A stretch of 41,731 nt of DNA, from NCBI GenBank assembly GCA_028819435.1, contig JAPPLK010000054.1:1-41731 (forward strand), written 5' to 3'. The stretch comes from Nitrospira sp. Its GTDB lineage: Bacteria > Nitrospirota > Nitrospiria > Nitrospirales > UBA8639. How positions within the stretch are numbered: position 1 is the first letter of the stretch; every line of letters begins with the position of its first letter. Position numbers and translations under genes: made by a program. Of the stretch, positions 1 to 7,195 are shown in pieces. The notes beneath the pieces are model-generated. The model had not been told where the DNA came from. It worked only from the letters and a program-made list of their open reading frames with translations, and searched no databases.

Positions 1-135
1 ATCCGGCACGACTTCATAACTGGCCAGACGAAGCGCGTGGTCCTGTAAATATCGACACAGGCTTTCTTTCCCTCGATCTTCCGCTTCTCCGGAACAGATC
101 TTACTGTTAATGACCAAGACCGCAACGTCAATCAT
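1..135 (-). CDS. MogA/MoaB-like molybdenum cofactor biosynthesis protein (5' part only)
   Basis: Reading leftwards from an ATG at 133-135, 45 codons stay open to the window edge, so only the N-terminus is present. It begins MIDVAVLVINSKICSGEAED and continues with a D-R-G-K segment. This resembles the start of MoaB/Mog proteins (a beta strand, then an S/N-x-x-x-x-G-E-x-x-D turn), which adenylylate molybdopterin in molybdenum cofactor synthesis. It starts 11 bases after the tatC stop, which suggests co-transcription with htrA-tatC. Tat substrates often carry molybdenum cofactor, which makes the pairing sensible, but that link is inference. With 45 residues the family call is probable rather than certain. 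Confidence 0.6.
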   Translation of the reverse strand, partial: MIDVAVLVINSKICSGEAEDRGKESLCRYLQDHALRLASYEVVPD

Positions 136-146
136 GTGACAGGACG

Positions 147-1073
147 TCAGGGGACACCCACGTAATCGTCATCGTGCCCGCCGGTGGCCGTTTGAGGTTG
201 CAACGTGCCGGTACCCTTTGACGCAGGACTGGCGGCAGCCGTCTCCTCGTCGTCGGTGGCCTCCGGTTTCTTCTTGAAAAACCCGGCGCTGATGATGCCG
301 ACTTCATAGAAAAAGTACATCGGCAAGGCCATGAGACATTGATTGAACGGGTCGGGAGTCGGCGTCAACAGTGCGGCAAAAAGAAACGCCCCCAAAAACG
401 CCCATTTCCTGTACTTTTTCAAAAACGGCGCGTCCACCCACCCCAATTTGGCCATGAGCGTGAGTGCCAGCGGTACTTCAAAAATCAGCCCGAATACCAC
501 CAGGAACCACAGCGCGAATCCCACGTAACTGGCAATGGATATTTGCGGGATGAAACCCGCCTTGACGCCGTAGGAAATCAGAAAGTTCAGGGCAAACGGC
601 AGGACGAAGAAGAAACAGAACCCCAACCCCAAATAAAATGCCACGGCGCTGATTGCGACAAACGGAGCCACGAACCGGCGTTCCTGCGCGTGCAAGCCGG
701 GAACCACAAACGCCCAAATTTCCCAGAGGATATATGGGGTAGCGAGCACCAGGGCGAACAGGGCGGCGACTTTAAGGTTTTGCCACAGCGCTTCAGCCGG
801 CGACAAAAAGATAAAGGGAATTTTCGGCAAATCCGTCGGAACCCACTCCAGGTTTCCGGGCACAAACATGTTCTGTAAGGGAATACGCAGCCACTGCACC
901 AGGGTATCGGCATAGAAAAACGTTCCGACGAAAAACAGAGCCACGACCACGACCACTTTGGTCAGCCGTTTCTGAAATTCAAACAAGTGCTGCATAACAG
1001 GCATCTTTTTATCCTCGAGAGGATTAAAGATCTTGTCCTGCATCCACTTGGAAAATTTCGCTTGTTCCGCCAT
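147..1073 (-). CDS. tatC: Sec-independent protein translocase TatC (copy 1)
   Basis: TatC is the multispanning membrane core of the twin-arginine translocase, which exports folded proteins. The 308-residue product has six hydrophobic segments. The N-terminal cytoplasmic H-L-F-E-F-Q-K-R-L stretch stands in for the usual HLxELRxRL, and a G-L-I-F-E-V-P loop matches the conserved FExP region. It is longer than the usual roughly 250 residues because of an N-terminal leader of about 25 residues and a charged, low-complexity C-terminal tail of about 40. No tatA or tatB is adjacent. It lies between htrA and a MogA-like gene on the same strand. A second, divergent TatC is encoded at 7196-7987. Confidence 0.95.
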   Translation of the reverse strand: MAEQAKFSKWMQDKIFNPLEDKKMPVMQHLFEFQKRLTKVVVVVALFFVGTFFYADTLVQWLRIPLQNMFVPGNLEWVPTDLPKIPFIFLSPAEALWQNLKVAALFALVLATPYILWEIWAFVVPGLHAQERRFVAPFVAISAVAFYLGLGFCFFFVLPFALNFLISYGVKAGFIPQISIASYVGFALWFLVVFGLIFEVPLALTLMAKLGWVDAPFLKKYRKWAFLGAFLFAALLTPTPDPFNQCLMALPMYFFYEVGIISAGFFKKKPEATDDEETAAASPASKGTGTLQPQTATGGHDDDYVGVP

Positions 1074-1162
1074 GAATCAATACGACTCTTTGCGTCTAAC
1101 CAAAACCCTGTCAACCATGACCGGTATAGGTATACATAGAACGATCCGGCAATCTGACGGTG

Positions 1163-2650
1163 CTATTCAGGATTCACCGCCACAAAAAGATTATTCCCTC
1201 TCCGGCTTAAAAAGAGCACGACCAATTCCTCTTTTTTAATCATCGGTGCCACCCGTTGATAGTCGTCCAAGCTCTTGACAACTTCCCGATTGACTTCCTG
1301 AATGATGTCCCCTTGTTGCAAACCCGCGGATTCTGCCGCACTTCCGGGTTTCACTTCATTCACCACGACACCGGCAACGTCTTCAGGGACGTTCAGCTGT
1401 TTGCGTCGTTCATCGGTTAACGGGGCCACGTCCAGACCGGCAAGCACATTGTCGAGTTTTTCAGTTGTCGCGGGAGGCGCCAAGCCTCTGCCGCTGGCCA
1501 ACATTTCATCCGTCGGCCGTTCTCCCACTGTCATGGTTAATTTCTTTTGTTCGCCGTTGCGTAAGATGGTGAGTTCAACCTCGGAGCCGACTGGCGTCCG
1601 CGCAACAATATTGCGAAGGTGATTGACGTCTCTCACTTTCTTGCCGTGATATTCAAGCAACACGTCTCCTCGTTGCAAAAGCCCTCCCGCGGATGGGCCT
1701 TTTTCATTCACTTCACTAATCAGCACGCCACCCTGATGAGATTCCGGCAATTGAAAGGACTGCGCCAGGGCCGGACTCAACTCTTGAATCGCAATCCCCA
1801 TCCACCCTCTCACGACACGTCCGGTTTTAATCAGGCTGCTCGTAATGTTCTGGACAATATCAACGGGAATGGCAAACCCGATACCTTCCGAACCGCCGGT
1901 TCGGGAAAAGATGGCGGTATTGATGCCGACAATTTCACCCGCCATGTTCACAAGGGGTCCGCCGGAATTGCCCGGATTGATGGGCGCATCGGTCTGGATA
2001 AAATCCTCGTATTCCGTAATCCCGACGTTCCCCCGTCCCATGGCGCTGATGATACCCATCGTCACGGACGACGTCAGACCGAATGGGCTTCCTACGGCCA
2101 GGACCAGGTCGCCCACCCTGATCGACTCCTGAACGCTCCACGAAATGAACGGAAGTTTATCCCCTTCGATCTTGATCACCGCCAAATCGGTCTTGGGATC
2201 AGTCCCCACGACTTTTGCGGGGTGTTCTTTTCCATCAAACGTCGTCACCGTAATGTCCGTGGACTCCTCCACAACGTGGTTGTTGGTCACAATATACCCT
2301 TCCGGACTGATGATGACACCGGACCCGGCACTCATGCCCGGAGGTCCGGGTGGCCGTCCCGGAGGACCTGGGGGTAGCATGGGAGGTCCGGGAGGTCCGG
2401 GCGGACCTCCAAAGGGGCCGGGGGGTAAGCGTCGAGGGCCCCGGGACCTGGCTGGTTCTGCAACTGCAACGTTCACCACGGCGGGTTGCACTTTCGCGAC
2501 AATATCGGAGAATCCCTTACTAAAGGCTTCAGGGACAGTGGCCGACGCCGGTTGGGGGGAAAAAACAAACAGGAATCCCGCAAAAACCAAACCAGTGAGA
2601 CCGAAGACCACATTTCCCTTGCGACACCCGTATAAAATTTCCATAATCAT
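1163..2650 (-). CDS. HtrA/DegP-family periplasmic serine protease with Gly-Pro-rich linker
   Basis: This is a trypsin-fold protease and chaperone of envelope quality control. The 495-residue product has a hydrophobic signal segment (about 13-38), then a Gly-Pro-rich collagen-like stretch (about 71-106) where many HtrAs have a short loop. The protease domain carries the triad His125 (T-N-N-H-V-V), Asp155 (T-D-L-A-V-I) and Ser229 (G-N-S-G-G-P-L), so it should be active. Two PDZ domains follow (about 270-365 and 400-490). The start is supported by AAAGGA eight bases upstream of ATG 2648-2650. It heads the htrA-tatC-mogA run. Two PDZ domains suit DegP/DegQ rather than DegS. Confidence 0.95.
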   Translation of the reverse strand: MIMEILYGCRKGNVVFGLTGLVFAGFLFVFSPQPASATVPEAFSKGFSDIVAKVQPAVVNVAVAEPARSRGPRRLPPGPFGGPPGPPGPPMLPPGPPGRPPGPPGMSAGSGVIISPEGYIVTNNHVVEESTDITVTTFDGKEHPAKVVGTDPKTDLAVIKIEGDKLPFISWSVQESIRVGDLVLAVGSPFGLTSSVTMGIISAMGRGNVGITEYEDFIQTDAPINPGNSGGPLVNMAGEIVGINTAIFSRTGGSEGIGFAIPVDIVQNITSSLIKTGRVVRGWMGIAIQELSPALAQSFQLPESHQGGVLISEVNEKGPSAGGLLQRGDVLLEYHGKKVRDVNHLRNIVARTPVGSEVELTILRNGEQKKLTMTVGERPTDEMLASGRGLAPPATTEKLDNVLAGLDVAPLTDERRKQLNVPEDVAGVVVNEVKPGSAAESAGLQQGDIIQEVNREVVKSLDDYQRVAPMIKKEELVVLFLSRRGNNLFVAVNPE

Positions 2651-2880
2651 AAAATCTATCCTTTGAAGTTAATGGCTTATGCCAATATCAAGACACAGGA
2701 ACCGGGTCAGGGTTGGAACCTCCTGCCTGTTTCCCAGAGAAACATTGAGCCCAATTAACCGATTCTACACTAATCTCTTTCAGCTATTCAAAGGCAAACC
2801 GGAACCACCTTCTCCTATTGTGAATATACAGACCGGGGACATGGTCATCCAGCATGCCACCTTGTTGTAAGTTAGAACAC

Positions 2881-2938
2881 CCCCTCTCCCATTTCCCGCA
2901 TCAGGCAGGAAATAGGGAGAGGGCTGGGGTGAGGGGGA
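2881..2938. repeat. GC-rich palindromic intergenic repeat (CCCTCTCCC family), copy 1
   Basis: An inverted repeat: the left arm (2881-2896) is a C/T-rich CCCCTCTCCC block and the right arm (2908-2923) its near complement ending GGGAGAGGG, followed by CTGGGGTGAGGGGG. Similar units occur at 5427-5466, 5530-5571, 20907-20945 and 29220-29264. The intergenic stretch 2651-2940 holds nothing else recognisable. The repeat's G-rich end lies directly before an ATG at 2940 and could act as a ribosome binding site. Confidence 0.75.
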
Positions 2939-2978
2939 CATGGTCAGCAAACGAGCAAACAACACATACCCTGACTAC

Positions 2979-3935
2979 ATGCGCGCACTGACCCAACGTT
3001 CCGGTTTGGAATATTGCGAGCAATACCCCACCCCGACTCCGACTGACGGTGAAGTCCTCGTGCGGGTCATCCAGGCGGGAATCTGCGCCACAGACCTGCA
3101 ACTGGTGCAGGGCTACATGGATTTTCAGGGAGTGCTCGGCCATGAATTCGTCGGAATCGTTGACGAGACCCCGCACCATCCTGATCTCGTCGGAAAGCGG
3201 GTCGTCGGTGAAATCAACGCGGCCTGCCGGGTTTGCCCGGCCTGTCAAGCCGGACGCTTGACGCATTGCCCCCATCGAACAACCCTGGGTATCGACCGCC
3301 GGGACGGAGCCTTTGCCGACTTTCTGGCCCTGCCCGTTGAAAATCTGTATCCCCTGCCAGACGAAATCACCAACGATCAAGCGGTCTTTACGGAGCCACT
3401 CGCCGCGGCCTGTCAAATTCTCGAACAGGTTTCCATCCACGAGGCGGATAGAGTCCTGGTGATCGGTGATGGAAAACTGGGGTTGCTATGCGCTCAAGTC
3501 CTGCATCGTACAGGATGCCGCTTAACGGTGTTGGGACGTCATCCCGAAAAATTGCAGATCCTTGCTGATCGCGGCATTCATACGAGTCAGGACCCCGCAT
3601 CGCTTTCTCCCGGATTCGATATCGTGGTCGAAGCCACCGGCACAGCCGACGGATTCAAATTGGCCTGTGAGTGCGTTCGACCCAGAGGAACCATCGTGCT
3701 CAAGTCAACCTACCACGGGCAGACCGCCGTGGATATGACCGCGCTCGTGATTCATGAAATCACCGTAGTAGGCTCACGGTGCGGCCCGTTCTCCCAGGCG
3801 ATCGCGTTGCTGCGGGAAAACGCCATCGACGTGCAATCGCTCATCCACAAACGCTTTTCGATTGAAGAGGGGACGGACGCCTTCACCCACGCGGTCACAA
3901 AAGGCGTGTTGAAGGTGCTCCTGGAAATGACGTAA
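2979..3935 (+). CDS. Zinc-dependent medium-chain alcohol dehydrogenase family protein
   Basis: A member of the MDR superfamily (threonine, sorbitol or alcohol dehydrogenase-like), oxidising an unidentified alcohol with NAD(P). The catalytic zinc ligands are visible as G-I-C-A-T-D and G-H-E; the structural zinc site is the four-cysteine C-R-V-C-P-A-C-(6)-C lobe. The Rossmann nucleotide-binding motif appears as V-I-G-D-G-K-L-G. The start chosen is ATG 2979 because the product then begins M-R-A-L like its relatives. An in-frame ATG at 2940 would add 13 residues that look unrelated but has a better purine tract before it, supplied by the upstream repeat. It is a single plus-strand gene between minus-strand operons. 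The substrate cannot be told from sequence. Confidence 0.9.
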   Translation: MRALTQRSGLEYCEQYPTPTPTDGEVLVRVIQAGICATDLQLVQGYMDFQGVLGHEFVGIVDETPHHPDLVGKRVVGEINAACRVCPACQAGRLTHCPHRTTLGIDRRDGAFADFLALPVENLYPLPDEITNDQAVFTEPLAAACQILEQVSIHEADRVLVIGDGKLGLLCAQVLHRTGCRLTVLGRHPEKLQILADRGIHTSQDPASLSPGFDIVVEATGTADGFKLACECVRPRGTIVLKSTYHGQTAVDMTALVIHEITVVGSRCGPFSQAIALLRENAIDVQSLIHKRFSIEEGTDAFTHAVTKGVLKVLLEMT

Positions 3936-3986
3936 GAGAGACCTAAAAGGAAGTTCACCTGTAGGGGAACTAGATAAAAGTGCAGG

Positions 3987-4277
3987 CTAAAATCTCAAGG
4001 CGTTGGCAACGACTTGAGGATTTTTTGCTGCGATCCGCAACAAGGCGCGCGCCGGTCCCTCCGGTTTCCGCCGCCCTTGTTCCCAGTTCTGAAGCGTCGC
4101 CACGCTGACGCCAATCATAAGAGCGAACTCGTGCTGCGATTTCTTTAACCGGGTACGAATCTCCTGCACGTCTTCGGGCCGGAAATCTGTCGTCCGTCCA
4201 GGCTTCAGTTGTCCACGACGAATAGCTCCTGCCTGTTTTATACTTGTCACCAAACGATCAAATTCTTTTTGCTTCAC
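3987..4277 (-). CDS. HigA-type antitoxin, helix-turn-helix (Xre family)
   Basis: A 96-residue DNA-binding protein whose C-terminal half is a canonical Xre/HTH_3 domain: Q-H-E-F-A-L-M-I-G-V-S-V-A-T-L-Q-N-W-E-Q-G-R is the turn and recognition helix. It would neutralise the toxin encoded immediately upstream and repress the shared promoter. Its ATG overlaps the toxin stop codon by four bases (ATGA), indicating translational coupling. Toxin first, antitoxin second is the HigBA order. The N-terminal 45 residues resemble NadS/HigA proteins. The family is firm; activity is inferred. Confidence 0.88.
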   Translation of the reverse strand: MKQKEFDRLVTSIKQAGAIRRGQLKPGRTTDFRPEDVQEIRTRLKKSQHEFALMIGVSVATLQNWEQGRRKPEGPARALLRIAAKNPQVVANALRF

Positions 4278-4591
4278 TCGAATTCCTCCTTGATCAACCG
4301 TCGCAAGGTTGCCAATTGCTTGAGTGTGAGATTTTCTTGGTCATTCTTGCGATACACCATCAGCATATAGCACGTTTCGGACTTCGCGTCACAAAAATAA
4401 ATGGCTCGTAATCCGCTCCTCTTCCCCATACCGGCGCGGCACCAACGTAGCTTGCGCAATCCTCCGGAACCCTGCATGAGAGTGCCCTGTGTGGGCCGGA
4501 GCAGTAGGGTTAACTGAAGCTTCCTGTATTCCTCCAATGAGAGTTCTCGCTCGATATCCTCCGTGAAAATGGGAGTTTCGATAAATCTCAT
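4274..4591 (-). CDS. HigB/RelE-superfamily toxin
   Basis: A 105-residue basic protein of the RelE/HigB fold, a ribosome-dependent mRNA endonuclease family. Hallmarks are the central G-G-L-R-K-L-R-W strand, a G-K-R-S-G-L-R-A-I-Y-F strand and a Y-M-L-M-V-Y-R-K-N-D-Q-E-N-L-T segment, as in bacterial HigB-2-like toxins. Length is normal for the family. It is the first gene of a two-gene operon with the HTH antitoxin. The pair lies next to tRNA-Thr, a common neighbourhood for accessory genes, although no integrase is seen. Confidence 0.87.
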   Translation of the reverse strand: MRFIETPIFTEDIERELSLEEYRKLQLTLLLRPTQGTLMQGSGGLRKLRWCRAGMGKRSGLRAIYFCDAKSETCYMLMVYRKNDQENLTLKQLATLRRLIKEEFE

Positions 4592-4713
4592 TTTTGCAAA
4601 CTACGCCAATGGCGGAGCACTTGCAACTTCTGGAATGATAGAAACTCTCTTTTTCTTCTAAGTCAAATTCATCGCTTGTCAAAGCGATCTCAGTGCGTAA
4701 CAATAGACCTAAA

Positions 4714-4788
4714 GCTGGCGTAGCTCAATGGCAGAGCAGCGGTTTTGTAAACCGCTGGTTGGAGGTTCGATTCCTCTCGCCAGCTCCA
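4714..4788 (+). tRNA. tRNA-Thr (anticodon TGT)
   Basis: A full cloverleaf can be drawn. The acceptor stem is GCTGGCG paired with CGCCAGC. The D arm carries TAGCTCAATGGCAGAGCA. The anticodon stem GCGGT/ACCGC encloses the loop TTTGTAA with anticodon TGT. The T arm is GGAGG-TTCGATT-CCTCT. The discriminator T is at 4785 and CCA at 4786-4788 is encoded. Reading frames that overlap it on either strand are not genes. Confidence 0.97.
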
Positions 4789-4870
4789 ACCATCCATCCT
4801 TCCTTTCCCCACACAGCCATCAATCACCTAAAGGGAGTTGTGGGCACTTTGGCCGGACGGCCCGTGCTTG

Positions 4871-5391
4871 TCAGATCCACCTTTGCACAGCTTCTGCAGT
4901 GTCCTTTGGGTTGGTGTTGAAGCAAATTTTTGCCTTTGGCGCACATTCGTGTACTGCGTTGATGACACGTTCAAACACGATGAGTTGCTCGGGTACCGTA
5001 CGAACACCGGCACCAACGAGCACGCAATCATAGCTCTCTTCGACTAAAGAATTTTTCACGACCTCATACGCAGACTCCGCATCATTGAGAAACAGCAGGT
5101 TTGCTTCGTAGCCAAGCTCGTTAAGCTTATTTTTATCGGCTTCCAGCGCAGCAGTTAATTGTTCGGGGTTGAGGTCCGGCCATTTACTATAGGAACCTCT
5201 GAGTTATTGTGATAGCGGGATGCAGGGCAAGGCGTCCCGGAGCGAAACCCGAAGCTTATCATAGAGATAGGTGAGGGTTGAGCGAGGACACAACGCAGCC
5301 ATACGCCCGATAGTGCAGTAAATCAGAGGTTCCTATAGTCAATCACATCAGGATTCCAACCGATAAGTGCTACTCGTTTTTTCTCGCTCAT
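4871..5391 (-). pseudogene. Conserved small protein gene interrupted by a MITE-like insertion
   Basis: An ATG at 5389-5391, preceded by a strong GGAGGAAAC site, opens a frame reading MSEKKRVALIGWNPDVIDY. It runs into the element at 5191-5334, where translation stops after three more codons. Removing the 144-bp element plus a 2-bp target duplication leaves exactly 375 bp: 124 codons in one frame plus a stop, rejoining at S-K-W-P-D-L and ending V-Q-R-W-I. The ancestral protein had an N-terminal beta strand (V-A-L-I-G-W) and a central D-C-V-L-V-G-A-G-V-R strand-turn, suggesting a small alpha/beta fold. I do not recognise the family. The 63-residue open remnant (4871-5059) has no convincing start of its own. 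Confidence 0.85.
5191..5334. mobile_element. MITE-like 144-bp non-autonomous element
   Basis: Terminal inverted repeats AGGAACCTCTGA (5191-5202) and TCAGAGGTTCCT (5323-5334) are perfect over 12 bp; allowing one mismatch they extend to about 16 bp. The host frame is restored only if a duplicated AT dinucleotide is also removed, so the target duplication is 2 bp (AT or TA, ambiguous in the ACTATAG context). A TA-type duplication is typical of elements mobilised by IS630/Tc1-mariner transposases; that assignment is inference. The interior has no plausible gene. A second copy begins at 41680, and a lone terminus lies at 35644-35659. Confidence 0.85.
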
Positions 5392-5426
5392 GTTTCCTCC
5401 CTGGAAAATTCGCTTCGTACCTTCAT

Positions 5427-5466
5427 TCCCCCTCACCCAGCTCTCTCCCACGGCGGGGAGAGGGAA
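5427..5466. repeat. GC-rich palindromic repeat, copy 2
   Basis: A unit reading CCCCTCACCCAGCTCTCTCC, then a short loop, then GGCGGGGAGAGGGA. It has the same arrangement as the copies at 2881 and 29220. It lies between the disrupted gene and the cyclophilin gene. Confidence 0.7.
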
Positions 5467-5483
5467 AAAACAAAGATAAAGAC

Positions 5484-5518
5484 TCTGGATCCCCGATTAA
5501 GGATGTCGAGGATGACGG
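5484..5518. repeat. Half copy of a GGATTCC/GGGATGACG-type dispersed repeat
   Basis: The segment CTGGATCCCCGATTAAGGAT, then GTCGAGGATGACGG, resembles the right arm of the longer inverted repeat at 27861-27967. It sits between two GC-rich palindromic units. Confidence 0.55.
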
Positions 5519-5529
5519 AAGAGAGAAGG

Positions 5530-5571
5530 CCCCTTCACCCCGACCCTCTCCCTCGTTGGGGAGAGGGAGAG
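5530..5571. repeat. GC-rich palindromic repeat, copy 3
   Basis: CCCCTTCACCCCGACCCTCT, then CCC, a CTCGTT loop, and GGGGAGAGGGAGAG form a strong hairpin just beyond the cyclophilin stop codon. It may help terminate the long minus-strand operon, but no T-run follows in that direction. Confidence 0.7.
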
Positions 5572-5591
5572 AAGAAGGCGTCAGGCTAATT

Positions 5592-6110
5592 CTAGGACGA
5601 AATCGTTACGGTCATTTCGATGCGTTCGAGTGGATTATCGCGGCCGTCTCGTTTGGCGGCGACGACACGATCAGTGATTTCCATGCCGCTGATGACTTCT
5701 CCGAAGGCCGTATATTGACCATCCAGGAACGACGCATCGGCGACGCAGATAAAAAACTGTGACCCCGCGCTGTCGGGGTCCTGGGCCCGCGCCATCGAGA
5801 GCACGCCGCGTTTGTGTGGTTTGTTGCTGAACTCGGCTTTAATATGATACCCGGGTCCGCCCATCCCGTGATTGGAGCGATCGGCATTCTTGCTGTTCGG
5901 ATCGCCGCCTTGAATCATGAATCCGGGTATAACTCGATGAAACGTGGTTCCATCGTAAAAGTTTTGCGACGCGAGTTTGCAAAAATTCTGCGCGTGGTTC
6001 GGCGCCACGTCCGGGTAAAATTTGAGGACGATGTCTCCCCAGGACTCGCCCTGAGACGACACGGCAATAGTAGCACGGGTGTCTGTGGTCACTTCTCTCA
6101 TCTCTGACAT
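5592..6110 (-). CDS. Cyclophilin-type peptidyl-prolyl cis-trans isomerase
   Basis: A 172-residue cyclophilin that catalyses proline cis-trans isomerisation in folding. The core signature F-H-R-V-I-P-G-F-M-I-Q-G-G-D (about 57-70) contains the catalytic Arg59, followed by M-A-R-A-Q-D-P-D-S-A-G-S-Q-F-F-I and L-D-G-Q-Y-T-A-F-G-E-V. There is no signal peptide, so it is cytoplasmic. The tryptophan of cyclosporin-sensitive cyclophilins is replaced, as in many bacterial members. The start is ATG 6108-6110, just after AAAGGAGAACGT. An upstream TTG would extend the frame through that ribosome site and is unlikely. It is the last gene of the run beginning near radA, 11 bases after the propeller gene. 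Confidence 0.95.
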   Translation of the reverse strand: MSEMREVTTDTRATIAVSSQGESWGDIVLKFYPDVAPNHAQNFCKLASQNFYDGTTFHRVIPGFMIQGGDPNSKNADRSNHGMGGPGYHIKAEFSNKPHKRGVLSMARAQDPDSAGSQFFICVADASFLDGQYTAFGEVISGMEITDRVVAAKRDGRDNPLERIEMTVTISS

Positions 6111-6121
6111 ACGTTCTCCTT

Positions 6122-7168
6122 TCAAAAATAAGGCCGGGGCATCGTGTAGTGCATGCCCAGTGTTTCACTGATATTGCTCCAATGATTGCCGTCGTCCTGG
6201 CTGCGGAAGGCGCCTGCACTGGTCCCGACGTACAACTCCCCTTTCGAAGAGGCCATCATGACTTGAATCGACAATTCGGTTAACCCGTTATTGACCGGCA
6301 CCCATTTGGCATTCTGAAAATTATTCTTGAAAATTCCTCGCCCCGTTGCAACAAATAACGCCGCTCTTGTGACGACGATGCCGCGAATTGAATCATTCGG
6401 CAGCGACCGGCCAACGGGTTTCCACGTCTTCCCTGAATCCTTGCTGCGATACACGCCCCCATCCTGGGTGCCTACGTATAAGTGCTGTTGCGGGCTCACC
6501 GTCGTCACACGAATATGCGTATGGGTCAGGTGTTCCTTGGGGTCCACCAGGGGATCGCCCACTTTTTGCCACTTGCCGTATTTGGTCGCATCAATTTGAT
6601 ACAAGCCTTTGCCCGCAGTACCGGCGAATAATTGCGACGTGTTCGTCATCGCCAGGCTGGCGACGAGTACCTGCTCGAGACCGGGTGCCACGACGGACCA
6701 CCTATGCGCGGCTTCGTCCCACTGGTAGACACCCTTCCCCGTCCCCGCATACATGATTCCGTGATGGGCCAGCAGCGATTTGACCTCCACGAATCTCAAG
6801 CCGGCCTTGATCGACTCCCAGGTTTTTCCATCTTCTTTTGTCCGAAAGACGCCGCCACGTACCGTCCCGGCGTACACCGTCCCTTTCTCATCCGCACTCA
6901 GACAAAGAATAAAGCGATCCCCCAAACCGTTGTTGATTGCTTCCCAGGTCTCGCCGTAATCGTCACTGAAAAACACGCCGAACCCGAACGAACCCGCATA
7001 GAGCACTCCCCCACCCGTCGTAGCCAGGGCTTGGATGCTCGGCGGAACACCGCCCTCCCGTTTAAAGTGATCGGGGTGCCCGCGGTCTTCAGCCAAAACG
7101 GGAACGCTCCCACATGACACCATGAAGACGAACAGGAACGCGACCCGACGCAAGAGGTATGCAGTCAC
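6122..7168 (-). CDS. Exported Asp-box (BNR/YCF48-like) beta-propeller protein
   Basis: A 348-residue protein with a signal peptide (about 1-26, ending V-L-A) and repeated blades, each with a Y-A-G/Y-V-G-T strand and an Asp-box such as S-D-D-Y-G-E-T-W, K-E-D-G-K-T-W, S-K-D-S-G-K-T-W and S-Q-D-D-G-N-H-W. These features match sortilin/Vps10, BNR and YCF48-like propellers, which act as binding or assembly scaffolds. No catalytic residues can be assigned. The start is a GTG at 7166-7168, giving a basic N-terminus before the hydrophobic stretch. It lies 27 bases after tatC copy 2 and 11 before the cyclophilin. Its periplasmic location is a prediction. Confidence 0.85.
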   Translation of the reverse strand: MTAYLLRRVAFLFVFMVSCGSVPVLAEDRGHPDHFKREGGVPPSIQALATTGGGVLYAGSFGFGVFFSDDYGETWEAINNGLGDRFILCLSADEKGTVYAGTVRGGVFRTKEDGKTWESIKAGLRFVEVKSLLAHHGIMYAGTGKGVYQWDEAAHRWSVVAPGLEQVLVASLAMTNTSQLFAGTAGKGLYQIDATKYGKWQKVGDPLVDPKEHLTHTHIRVTTVSPQQHLYVGTQDGGVYRSKDSGKTWKPVGRSLPNDSIRGIVVTRAALFVATGRGIFKNNFQNAKWVPVNNGLTELSIQVMMASSKGELYVGTSAGAFRSQDDGNHWSNISETLGMHYTMPRPYF

Positions 7169-7195
7169 AAAGTAAACCAGAACCGGTACGTTTGG

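Noticed and set aside
2145-2666. Long plus-strand Gly/Pro-rich frame opposite the HtrA gene
   Set aside because: It is the complement of the collagen-like part of htrA and has no homologous features or ribosome site.
4693-5047. Several frames overlapping tRNA-Thr and the downstream region
   Set aside because: They run through the tRNA cloverleaf or lie opposite the disrupted gene and show no protein family features.
4871-5059. The 63-residue open frame as a stand-alone gene
   Set aside because: It is the 3' part of the 124-codon gene split by the MITE; it has no ribosome site, and its apparent start is an internal GTG codon of the ancestral gene.
5191-5334. A short peptide frame inside the MITE (about 32 codons on the minus strand)
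   Set aside because: No ribosome site, unusual composition and location within a repeat; more likely non-coding.
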